The notes under the pieces are model-generated. The model was given only the letters and a program-made list of their open reading frames with translations, did no database searches and was not told the origin of the DNA. DNA of 64,000 nt from Raphanus sativus. Its lineage: Eukaryota > Streptophyta > Magnoliopsida > Brassicales > Brassicaceae. The stretch is from the NCBI RefSeq assembly GCF_000801105.2, contig NC_079519.1, positions 13,638,668 through 13,702,667 of the forward strand. The letters are read 5' to 3'. Below, piece after piece: positions 55,356 through 64,000 of the stretch. The position numbers and the translations under genes are program-made. Every line of letters begins with the position of its first letter. Position 1 is the stretch's first letter.

Positions 55356-58300
55356 CTAGTTAAGACGACCATCAATGACATCTGTTAGAAATGAGGTATC
55401 CCACATATTGTAGACTGCTTTTGTTGTTGCTAAATACATCTCCACAGCGAGTTTCATCCTCACTACGGCCATATTGTCATCCGTAAGATGATCCGCATCT
55501 AAATCAACACCCAACATTAGACACTCAAGGTATTTTAGAGCAAAAACTCCACAATCCCCATTGATTTTAAATATAGTACGATCCATTGATTGCTTGTTTT
55601 CTTCTTTTGCGTAAAACCATAACGCGTAGGGAATCATGTAGGCAAACGGCTCCGCCTCTTTCTTTATCGCAGCATCTCCTTTCGTACGCTTCCCACTATC
55701 ATAGAGTTTGATAGTTCGATTTGGAATGGAAATTACCATGGCTACCCAATGAGTGTTATCAAACACATTAAGACAGGAGAAGAGCGTATCCACATCTTCC
55801 CCCACCACATGTTTGTTTGACAATATTCTGGAGCAAATCCGTAGTAGTAGTGAAAGCTCCCACCAGGGAGAAATTCATTTTCTTTCCAGATATCGTAGTT
55901 ATGTACCCACACCATCTGGAATGCTACGTCCAAAATAGCAATCCTTTGAGATGGGAACATACTAGGCTGTTGATGAAATCTTAATCTATACAAGTGCAAA
56001 GCTGCGTCCATGTGCTACGAAAGGAATGAAAATATATGAGTAACAAAAAAAAGACCTAGGTATGTGTCAAATGTAAGATCTCTTACATCGTCTGTCAACC
56101 ACTCCCTCGGCTGCATGAATACCTCGAAGAACTTACTGGCACTTATTTCCGAGCCAATTGGATAAATGGAATCACTGCAAGTGAAAATGAGAATTAAAGT
56201 TCGCGTGCTATATGAACATCTGAAATAGAGGCTTCATACTTACCTCTTACACATAAAATTGACTAGCTTTGTACGATCTGAATCTGCAGGTGGACCATAT
56301 ACTACGTCCTCCCATTCCATTAACGTGTAACTCTTCTTCGTATATCTGTTTAATACCCCCTTAACTTGGGTATCAAGTAAAAATGGGCTTCTGAGGTTCT
56401 GCGACAAGATAGGGATCCTATTATTTTGAAACCTATGAGGGGGATTTTTTGCCTGATACTGCAAACGTTGCTTTTTTTCTCTCATTCACTTGACGCGCCA
56501 AGACTTCAGAAGGCGAGATAATGGTGACCGAGGCAGATGAAGTGGTTTCAAATTTGTCTGCTTTCTCAATTCCCGTCCAAGGATATGTTTGAATGACTTT
56601 GACGATACTGAAATAGGTCTTTTTCATAATCTGGTTCCTTTTTGGACTCTGAAGTCGCTTCAACCTTTGGAGTTAACAAGCGTTGATCTTGTTTCTTTAA
56701 AGGCTTAGCTTCCTCCAGGGAGTAAGATAATCATTGATGTATATCCTGCAAGGTTCTATCTAACATGTCTTCTCCTGCATTATCTATTCCTTCGGCCTCA
56801 AATGCCAGTTCCTCGTCTATGCAAGTTCCTGCATTATCGTCTGTGAGAACTTCCTTTACTGTTTGTGGGTAAGTTAATAATTTGAGTGACTCTGACGATA
56901 CTGAAATAGGCATTTTTCATAATCTGGTTCCTTTTTGGACTCTGAAGTCGCTTCAACCTTTGGAGTTAACAAGCGTTGATCATGTTTCTTTGAAGGCTCA
57001 GCTTCCTCCGGGGAGTAAGATTGATTTATATTCTGGAAGATTCCATCTGTTATGTCTTCTCCTGCATTCTCTATTCCTTCTCCCTCAAATGCCAGTTCCT
57101 CGTCTATGTCTGCTCCTGGCTTCTCGTCTGGGTGAACTTCCTCGACTGGTTTGTATGCTTGTTTCTCTTCTTCTTTACCCGGGTCCTGGGGTCCACCAAT
57201 TCCTTGTACTGAAGGCTCTCCTATGCTGTCTTCTAATATCTATGACAGAAAACAACAATAATCAAAGGCAAACTCCAATAATCACATATTGTTGCTTTGC
57301 CAGTGATTACTGGAACGAATGACATACTGCTGGTTTTGCTGGCAGCTTTGTGTTAGAAAACCGATCGTGTGCGAGTGTTTTGACTTGATGAAATTCTTCC
57401 AGCTGAGCGATTCGAGATTCTAGATTATCTAAGGTAAAACCACCCACAGATTGAAGCATTGCGAAGAGCGGTCGATAGCAACTTTCGATTGCCCCTACTC
57501 TTCTAGACAACTGCTGAATACTGTAATTCGTGGGCAACTTTTGAAAGTCATGTCTTGGGGTCTGTCTCCGTTGTATAATGTATTCTCGTCCTTCATCATC
57601 GCTTTCTACTTAGTCTTTATTTTCTGCAATATCAGAGGATATTTCACCTCCATCTGCTGTGTTCTCTTGCTTGCTGCTTGCCACCTTCTTTGATTTCTTC
57701 GATTTCATTTGGCTTGCAACACGCTTGTTACATTTAACCGGTGTGAATGGGTAAACCGGCAAGGCTTGCCAAGTAATGGTACTCAAGGATTTGTGTTGGC
57801 GAAGGAACTCCAAAAGATTGTCAATCTCAGGATCCTCATCTTGTTGTTCCCAAACCGGATAAACTTCATTCAAGCTTCGCGTGCACATACAAGTTACCTA
57901 TACAACAAATTACACAATGTGGTTGTCAAGAGAGTAAAATACAAAGTTTTAATAAATCCATTTGATGTTAACATACCTTCGCTTTATTAAATGTATCATT
58001 CAAGGAGAGCTTTCCACTCTTGCCTTTGAACCTCAGTAACAATATACCATGTGAACTGATAGGACGACCAATTGCTTCTCCAACACAGGGTATATAAGCG
58101 TACGCCCATACCTGAATTACTTGCACGAACCCCTTGTAGACATAACTGGAATTCTTAATCTTACCACTTTTTGTTGCGGTCTTAATCTGATGGACAAGTT
58201 CAACAAAAGCCACTCTTCCCCAGGGATACTGCTCGAAAGTCTCCAAATCCATAAGCAGCTTCGCTTTAGCAGGAGGGATAGCTTCTCTTCGATCAAGGGC

Positions 58301-58834
58301 AAGTAAACCGCCTGTCAAGATGGCCAAATAACACAGCCTAATCTGGTCTTCCATGGACCAGGATCTGCAAACATCAGGAGATCGACATGGTTCAAGTATG
58401 TCCTCAGCGCTTGGGGTTGAACGGGGGCGTCTCAGTTTGAACAGCGCCCAAAAATGATTACTTTCCTCAACATCTTCCACTACCATTGCATCAGGTATTG
58501 GATCACAGTTTAAACCTGTGATATCTTCAAACTCAAATAGCGAGAAAAGGGCAGGCTGTTCTTCTATCAAAAACCAAAGCTCATGTCGTTTTTTGCAATG
58601 GAGTTGCCTAGACAGAATGTAATGAACCAATATTGAGGTCTATGCGAACTTCAGATTCACGTACTTGATAATTACCCCTAGTGGAGAGTTCTCAACATAC
58701 TCCGACACGTCAGTACTAACTACATCTTTTACTGCTTTCACGGTCTTGAAAGTAGAGCTGTAATTTATAGAATTCGAAGGATCTGGCCTCATTTCGTCAG
58801 AAAACAAACTTCGAGGGAACTCCATAGTATTCAC
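55356..58834 (-). pseudogene. DUF1985-Ulp1 (C48) protease gene of transposon type
   Basis: A multi-exon minus-strand gene. The N-terminal DUF1985 region spans 58834-57968 (VHYILSRQLHCKKRHELWF, QPALFSLFEFEDITGLNC, CYLAILTGGLLALDRR). Then come a lysine-rich linker (57900-57610), a coiled segment (57600-57330), an acidic linker (57240-56590) and the Ulp1 cysteine protease (about 56485-55356). Catalytic residues are visible: His in THWVAMVI (~55750), Asp in LYDS and Cys in GDCGVFALKY (55551-55553). Exon ends fit GT-AG at 57970, 57897, 57330 and 57240. Breaks: TAG at 58640-58642, TAA at 57610-57612, a stop inside the duplicated acidic linker near 56880, and a one-base shift near 55820. Genes of this kind ride in MULEs and other crucifer transposons; deSUMOylating activity is unproven. 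Confidence 0.85.
56593..57180. repeat. 293-bp tandem duplication inside the Ulp1 gene
   Basis: Segments 56593-56885 and 56886-57178 align end to end with an offset of 293, sharing TTTTTCATAATCTGGTTCCT, GGAGTTAACAAGCGTTGATC and TGCCAGTTCCTCGTCTATG. 293 is not a multiple of three, so the duplication itself shifts the frame of the acidic linker. Confidence 0.85.
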
Positions 58835-58879
58835 TTGTTGGCAATATCAGACGAGGGAGAAGTACCTGTTGAAAGAAAA

Positions 58880-59380
58880 ACAGGTAAGCAAGGCTTGCGG
58901 TTCATGGCAGAGCTTCGTAAAGCAAAATTTTTGAAAAAGGATACCCAAGGTTTTATCAGACAAATTACACAGAAACCCCAACCAAACAAATTACACAGAA
59001 ACAGAGACCCACTTAGTGGCGCAAGGCTTGCGTGTCCTGGGAATGGCTTGTCTATACTGGCAGGGCTTGGTAAAGCAGAAATTTCGAAAAAGGCGAAGGT
59101 TTTATCAAACTAACTACGCAGAAACCAAACACAATTTTATAACCAAACAAATTACACAGGAACATAGATCCAGCAAGATTACCTCTATGACATAAAGTCC
59201 AAAGCAGGTGTTTCCCTGGTAGAGTGAAGAGGAAGACGCTGAAGTGAAGAGGACGAAAGAGTTGAGAAGGGAGAAGAAACGGTTGAAAGAAGCAGGGCTT
59301 GCCTGTCCTGGGAATGGCTTGCCTGTACTCGCAGAGCTTGCCACTAATGGCAGGTCGGAAAAAAAGGATAAGCCCAAGGG
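58880..59380. repeat. Spaced repeats of a GCAAGGCTTGC motif
   Basis: Related phrases occur at about 58888-58915, 59020-59072 and 59292-59362: GCAAGGCTTGCG, TGTCCTGGGAATGGCTTG, CTGGCAGGGCTTG. Between them ACCAAACAAATTACACAG appears three times (58980, 58995 partial, 59143). They lie just upstream of the Ulp1 gene and echo the GCAAGG phrase of the 780-bp array. No gene is supported. Confidence 0.6.
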
Positions 59381-59579
59381 TCCATGTGAATTAGAAATAA
59401 AATAATAATATTTACTCTCTATTGTTATTTACGTGTGAGCGCACAATCATTTATTTTTGAATCCCTTTATTTTCTAATAAAGATACAACAAATTGACGCG
59501 AGAGCGTTTGCAACAATTCACAAGAACTTGAAAACATGTAAAAAAAAAAGAACTTGAAAACAGAAAACCGCAAGGATTG

Positions 59580-59748
59580 CCAACTTTGGTTTATGATATC
59601 AACACATACTGTATGGTATCTGACGCATAGCTTCAAAAATCTGCCTTGTTTCATCGTACATCTCTGCAGCAAGTTTCCTCCTCATTACCTTCATATAGAA
59701 TCACGAAGATGTTTATCTGCAAATGCCACACCCATTACTAGACACTCA
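59580..59748 (-). pseudogene. C-terminal fragment of a second Ulp1-type gene
   Basis: On the minus strand the sequence reads ECLVMGVAF then, after a shift, MKVMRRKLAAEMYDETRQIF, aligning with ECLMLGVDLD...VVRMKLAVEMYLATTKAVY at the end of the Ulp1 gene at 55356-58834. The upstream part is cut off by the CACTA terminus at 59749. It shows that at least two Ulp1 genes stood here. Confidence 0.75.
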
Positions 59749-60359
59749 CACTACAAAAAAGTCTACATTGATAGCAGATTGTTATAGTTCGTTTTACTGA
59801 ACTGTTATCGTAGATGATTCAAAAATTTCCGTAATATAAAATAGCATTAGATAAGCGCTATGATACAGTGAAACTTAAAATAGCACTTAATTAATGTTAT
59901 TTTAAAAATTAAGTGAGCGGGAAAATAAAATCAATGATTCCACCAATATTTAATATGAAAGTAAATTTAAGCGCCAAAGACATTATTTAAACCGCTTTAA
60001 TAATGCTGTCAAAAACATATAATAGCATTTTTCTAACGTTAAGAAAAGCTATTTGAAACCCTAAACATGATTTTAAACCCTAAATTCTAAAAATAATATT
60101 TAAAACTCTAATAGTTTCATATTATAATTTCAAATCTTAAAAATTAAACTAAAATTTAATCTTTTTAATCTTAAACTATAGTTTTCTAAACACAAATCTT
60201 TAATCTTTAATCATACACAAAATTATACCTGAAATGAAGTGGACAAGTTGAAACCCTAAACCTATTTTCAAACCCTAAACTCTAAATATAAACTTTAAAA
60301 CTCTAATAATCATATTGTAATCTCAATTCTTAAATTTAAACTCAAAATTTAATATTCTC
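59749..60359 (+). mobile_element. CACTA element, left end only
   Basis: CACTACAAAAAAGTC starts at 59749, after TCA (59746-59748). Subterminal motifs AATAGCA, GCGCTAT, AACGTTA and ATAGCACT follow, as in the element at 31223. From 60060 the filler is AAACCCTAAA-type AT-rich sequence. The element is interrupted at 60360 by a gypsy LTR, so the right end is outside the window. Confidence 0.75.
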
Positions 60360-60877
60360 TGTTGAATCCGAGTTTATTGATCGACTGAAAGTAAAGAGGA
60401 TTCGGTTTTGTGGGTCTTACGAAGACGTTTTATTGATTAGTAAACGAGATTGAACGGACTACAAAGAGGTGAAACGAAAAGAAGAAAAGGCCGGAGCTTT
60501 GTTGAAAGCGCCGGCAAGAACACAAGGTAGATCGATTGGTTGGTAAACCCTAATTTTGCCGTCAATGCTCTAAAGTGTATTTCGGATCCTTTTCTCTTTC
60601 CCCTTCGACCTCCTTTTATAGCCCTCGTTCCTCTGCCCTTCGTTCGCCCTAGGACTTGTTCGCCCTAGAACCTTTGGGCCTGAATTCGTGCTTGATGGGC
60701 TTCGGAGCTAAACGATGGCGTATTGGGCCAAAGTAAGTCTAACCGATCGATCGGTCGTCCGGGTTGATCGATCGGGCTGACCGATTGAGCCAATCTCAAA
60801 ACGAGCCTCTAATGCCGATGGACCGAATGCCGTTGTTCGATGGGCCTTGTGGAGGGATGTTAAATCCGTCTCCAACA
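60360..60877 (-). repeat. 3' LTR of the right-hand Tat gypsy element
   Basis: 518 bp; on the minus strand it begins TGTTGGAGACGG and ends CTCGGATTCAACA. A TATA box (TATAAAA, plus 60614-60620) is present. The polypurine tract stands just before it on the minus strand. TTCTC (60355-60359) would be one half of the target duplication. Confidence 0.85.
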
Positions 60878-60896
60878 GTAAGCCCCCCCCCCCACT
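60878..60896 (-). other. Polypurine tract of the Tat element
   Basis: On the minus strand, GTGGGGGGGGGGGGCTTAC directly precedes the LTR. Long G runs of this sort are typical of 3' ends of gypsy elements. Confidence 0.7.
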
Positions 60897-61567
60897 CCAT
60901 TGGCGAGAGATTGCAAGTGTTTCGCGGTGGGTAGTAAGATCATGGTTCTGAGAATAACGGGATCGGTGTTGCAGCATTTATCGTGTGAGAGCGCGTCCTA
61001 TTTCTTAGGTTTGGTAATCGGTCTGACTGTCATGCCTGGTGACTGATCAATCGATCGCACGGCAGAATGTTTCGTTATGCAATTGATCGATCGTTCGGTC
61101 AGTGCCTTACCGTTCGTTATGTGTGATATTACACTGAATGTGCCATTTGGGCGCCCGATCGATATAACAGTTCCATTGTCGATCGATCATTTATGCAAGG
61201 TGCACAGTATTGCGTTCGTCCCCCCCCCCCTGCGATCGGTTGACCTCAGTTTCTTATTGAAAGATCTGTCTCTACTGAGGGTGATCAATCGCAATGAATG
61301 ATTCGGTGTTGATGAATGATCGATCGGTATACAGAGACTTTAAATTGGGCGATCGGTGCACAACACATCCTTCCAACGGAGTTCTCTTCCCTTGATATGT
61401 TGATCGATCGGTGCCCGGTTGGAGTTAACCGGTTCATTTTTCCAAGACAATTGAATTAAACCGGGCCGGTTTACATCGGGAAGCGTACGCCTCTGCGAAT
61501 GATGCGACAGGCCCATAAGCCCGATAGGGTTAATGAATGCATTAACCTCGGGTTTCGTGATTTTTTC
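60897..61567 (+). promoter_or_regulatory. Upstream region of the antisense gene, dense in GATCGATC palindromes
   Basis: No protein is encoded. GATCGATCG or CGATCGAT variants occur at about 60746, 60762, 61048, 61084, 61158, 61180, 61320 and 61403, and continue into the gene. A plus-strand TATA box ends the region. The density of the palindrome is far above chance and may reflect binding sites or an amplified short motif. Confidence 0.45.
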
Positions 61568-61575
61568 TATAAATA
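61568..61575 (+). promoter_or_regulatory. TATA box of the antisense gene
   Basis: CTATAAATAGG at 61567-61577 is a textbook TATA box on the plus strand, opposite to the retrotransposon. A pyrimidine-rich leader (TTCTCTCTCTTCTCTCTCCT) follows at 61621, as in many plant mRNAs. Confidence 0.7.
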
Positions 61576-61725
61576 GGTGAAGACTCTTCCATCCTTCCAT
61601 TCTTCTTCAGTGTTTAAGGTATTTTCTCTCTCTTCTCTCTCCTCCTCTCTCGCTCCTTCTCTCTTTTTTTTATTCCGGCCGTTTCTCCGACCTGCCGCCG
61701 CCGTAAGTGTTTTCCGGCGAGGTGA

Positions 61726-62579
61726 ATGGCGTCCGATCGAAAGAAATTCTCGGCGTCAGATCGTTCTCGCGCCGTTGACGGAGCGTTGGGGGGAGAAGAG
61801 ATCAGTCGTCGTGGGGGGGAATGATGGGCAGGGAGTTGCGCCTAGGAAGAAATCGATCGCGACGGGTAACACCATCGATCGATTCGTGTCCGTGAATCGG
61901 ACCGATCGATCGATCCCCTTTCGTTACTGCAGCGATGGATCGATCGAACAGTTGCCAGACATTCCCCCAGAACTTTGTCGTCCGTCTGTCATCAAGGGAC
62001 ATGATTGGAGAGATGTCATCCCGACTATGTCCACTCGGGAGAGCGTTCGTTCTTTGCTGAAGATGTTAAAAGCGCAAGATGTAATCTTCGTCGTTCCAAG
62101 GCCTGACCAACGACCATGGACGCCGCCGATTGGGTACTACTGTGTTTATGAATCTCTCTTTGGTAGAGAATCCCAACTGTGGCTTCCCATTCCCCGTTTG
62201 ATTACTGCCTACTGCGCCCGGCGTGACATTGCTTTGACCTAGCTGATGATCGGTGCGGTCAGAATCGCAGTTGCAATAGAGGTAGATATTTCGATGTCTG
62301 TTCAGGCTTATGAAGAGTTAACACAGACGCAACCTAGACCGAATGGATTTTTCGCGGTTCAGATGCGGGCTTTGGTTAACGTCTTAACTGGTCATCCATC
62401 AGGATCCAAACAGTGGCATCGTTCTTATTTTTATGTTAAGGCCGACGAAGCGGCCTTTGAGGAACCTCCTGGGAAAGACTTTCGGGTTTTGTGGAACCAA
62501 CGTCTTGGTAGATGAACTAAACTGAACGACGGTTTCGATTGTTTTCATGCTGATTCTTTTTGGTTTCCTGACTTTGCAG
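61726..62579 (+). pseudogene. Antisense gene of the Tat gypsy element
   Basis: This plus-strand gene lies between pol and the 3' LTR and runs opposite to both. ATG 61726 opens MASDRKKFSASDRSRAVD but meets a stop at 61821 just after a run of seven G (61811-61817). The rest reads in the frame one base off, as though one G were extra. Recognisable parts are STRESVRSLLKMLKAQDVIF, PRPDQRPWTPPIGYYCVYES, LWLPIPRLITAYCARRDIAL, then TAG at 62240-62242, then FFAVQMRALVNVLTGHPSGS, KQWHRSYFYVKADEAAFEEP and an intron (donor GTAGATGA 62507, acceptor TTTGCAG 62579). The same protein family is familiar as uncharacterised crucifer proteins and as the antisense additional frame of Tat elements. Function is unknown; it has gag-like overtones only by repute. 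Confidence 0.75.
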
Positions 62580-62589
62580 ATATTCTGCA

Positions 62590-63084
62590 TGATGGTTCGC
62601 AGCGGTAAGTTGGTGAGGACGACGATCGAATGAGATTGGAAGTATGGCCTCAGCTTGCGTGCTGAATTTCTGACTGCGAATGCCATTTTTTCGAGCGTCG
62701 AGTAACGTGTTTCTGCGTCGGTCATGCGCTGGCTGATATAAAATATCGGTCGCTGCTCTCCCCGATCTTCTTTGACGAGTACGCTACTGACGGCCGCGTT
62801 GGACATTGCGATGTAAAGGTATAGCGTGTCACCTTTATCTGGCTTTGCTAGCACCGGTGGTGTTGTGAGATAGCGTTTGAGCTGATCGAATGCTTTCTCA
62901 CAACGCTCGTCCCAAATGAATTTTTTGTTGCCGCGCAGCAGGTTGTAAAAAGGAAGGCACTTATCAGTTGATCAGGAGATAAACCGATTGAGTGCTGTGA
63001 TGCGACCGGTCAACCGTTGCACTTCGCGGCTATTCTTGGGGCTGGGGAGATCGAGGATGGCGGATATCTGCTTTGGGTTTTGCT
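62590..63084 (-). pseudogene. Tat gypsy RNase H region, truncated
   Basis: Minus-strand pol continues from the RT with LPSPKNSREVQRLTGRI, a TGA at 62972-62974 within FIS-STDKCLPFYNLLRG, then KPDKGDTLYLYIAMSNAAVS, RPIFYISQRMTDAETRYS and VLTNLPLRTIM. Right there (about 62590) the coding sequence jumps into the complement of the antisense gene's exon end. RNase H is cut in its second half and the entire integrase is missing, so an internal deletion joined RNase H to the antisense gene. Confidence 0.85.
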
Positions 63085-64000
63085 TCGATCCCCCTTTGAG
63101 TGACTATGTAGACGAGAAATTCTCCCGATGTGACTCCGAAGGTGCACTTCGCTGGGTTGAGTTTCATACCGTACTCGTTTAAGATGAGAAAACAGTCTTT
63201 AAGGTGATCGATGTGATCGACTGCCTTCTGCGATTTGACCAATATATCATCAATGTAGACCTCCATCGTGACTCCCAATCGCTCAGCAAACATCCTGTTG
63301 ACAAGACGCTGATATGTCGCACCGGCATTCTTGAGACCAAAAGGCATTACCTTGTAGCAATAGATGCCGCGGTCAGTGATGAAGGCCGTCTTCTCTCGAT
63401 CATCCGGATGCATCATTATCTGGTTGTAACCAGAGAAAGCATCCATAAATGTCAACAACTCGTTTCCAGATGTTGATTCGACGAGGCGATCGATGTGAGG
63501 GAGAGGGAAGCTGTCTTTCATACAGGCTTTGTTCAGGTCGGTGAAGTCGACGCAGACCCTCCATTTGCCGTTCTTCTTCTTGACGACGACTGGATTTGCC
63601 AACCACTCGGGGTACTTCACTTCGGCAATCGACCCTGCGCCTAACAATCACTCGACTTCTTCGTTAACGGCTTTCGATCGGTCGGGTCCGAGTTTGCGTC
63701 GCTTCTGACGAATCGGCTTGAAAGTGGGATCGACGTTGAGCTCGTGCGTCGTAATGTTAGGATCGATCTCTTTCATGTCCGCTGTTGACCAAGCAAAGGT
63801 GGAGACGTTATCTTTGAGAAACGAGATGAGCTTGTCTTTCATCTCGTCGGGAAGGTAAGCTCCAATATGGACGGTTTTGGCTCGATCAGTGTCGTCGATG
63901 ACAATCTCGAGAATTTCGTCCTTCAAGGGATAAATCTTCTAGATTGGTTTTGCGACTGTGTTAACGTGAGAAGTTGCCTTCTGATGTTTCACTTCGGCGA
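63085..64000 (-). pseudogene. Tat gypsy protease-RT linker and reverse transcriptase
   Basis: Minus-strand pol enters from the right edge. Parts in order: KDEILEIVIDDTDRAKTV and FAWSTADMKEIDP (linker ahead of RT), KYPEWLANPVVVKKKNGKWR, FPLPHIDRLVESTSG, FMDAFSGYNQI, MPFGLKNAGATYQRLVN and YIDDILVKS, the catalytic pair of aspartates. Breaks: TAG at 63939-63941, TGA at 63648-63650 (in EVE-LLGAGSI) and an extra base near 63085 after IEAKPK. The element cannot make an active polyprotein. Confidence 0.9.

Noticed and set aside
61577..61725. N-terminal extension of the antisense protein from 61577
   Set aside because: The codon is GTG within the TATA region, upstream of any plausible transcription start; ATG 61726 in another frame is the likely true start.

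Overview
The window looks like a transposon-rich stretch of a plant nuclear genome, most probably a Brassicaceae. Evidence: intron-containing plant genes whose closest remembered relatives are Arabidopsis proteins (a DCC-family thiol oxidoreductase, a pectin methylesterase/invertase inhibitor, an At2g35280-like F-box protein), Brassicaceae-type CACTA ends, DUF1985/Ulp1 genes of the kind carried by crucifer transposons, and Tat-type gypsy elements with an antisense gene. Most of the 64 kb is mobile DNA in several layers of nesting. I see no rRNA, intact tRNA or CRISPR.

Layout. 1-1805: 5' end of a minus-strand Ty3/gypsy element inserted in a CACTA transposon (right part 1806-4299). 4983-6239: a well-preserved eight-exon DCC-family gene (minus). 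6244-9540: promoter-side duplication, a small MITE, and a small signal-peptide gene with a probable frameshift. 10458-10792: a short LINE insertion with target duplication that contains a hairpin; 11724-12711: a hAT remnant with perfect 8-bp target duplication; 13590-14043: a decayed LINE; 15035-15375: a gypsy gag relic. 15607-20658: a very young Ty1/copia element with nearly identical LTRs and two coding lesions, followed by a 656-bp GA-rich simple repeat. 22016-22708: a two-exon PMEI-like gene. 23330-24044: a hAT-type element with a tRNA-like insert. 24697-27230: a solo or truncated Tat LTR and gypsy debris.

27230-36210: a MULE with an inactivated transposase facing a GRF-zinc-finger/membrane gene; then a precise 4,021-bp CACTA element (31223-35243) that has captured and fused pieces of a chloroplast chaperonin-60 alpha gene and an endosulfine gene; then an intact F-box gene.

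36420-58834: a large composite region built from GCAAGG/GCCGATTACAGG-type repeats, including a tandem array of about 780-bp units, two copies of a gene for a putative plant transposon protein, two copies of a short RPA/DUF223-like gene start, and a decayed DUF1985-Ulp1 protease gene. An ~7.9-kb block is present twice, either side of a 100-N gap, so an assembly artefact must be considered.

59580-64000: a second Ulp1 relic cut by a CACTA end, itself cut by a minus-strand Tat gypsy element with degraded RT and RNase H, no integrase, and an antisense gene with its own TATA box.

The genes do not form a pathway. The genes most likely to serve the host are the DCC gene, the PMEI-like gene and the F-box gene; nearly everything else is transposon coding sequence broken by stops and shifts, several of them CGA-to-TGA changes expected in methylated DNA.
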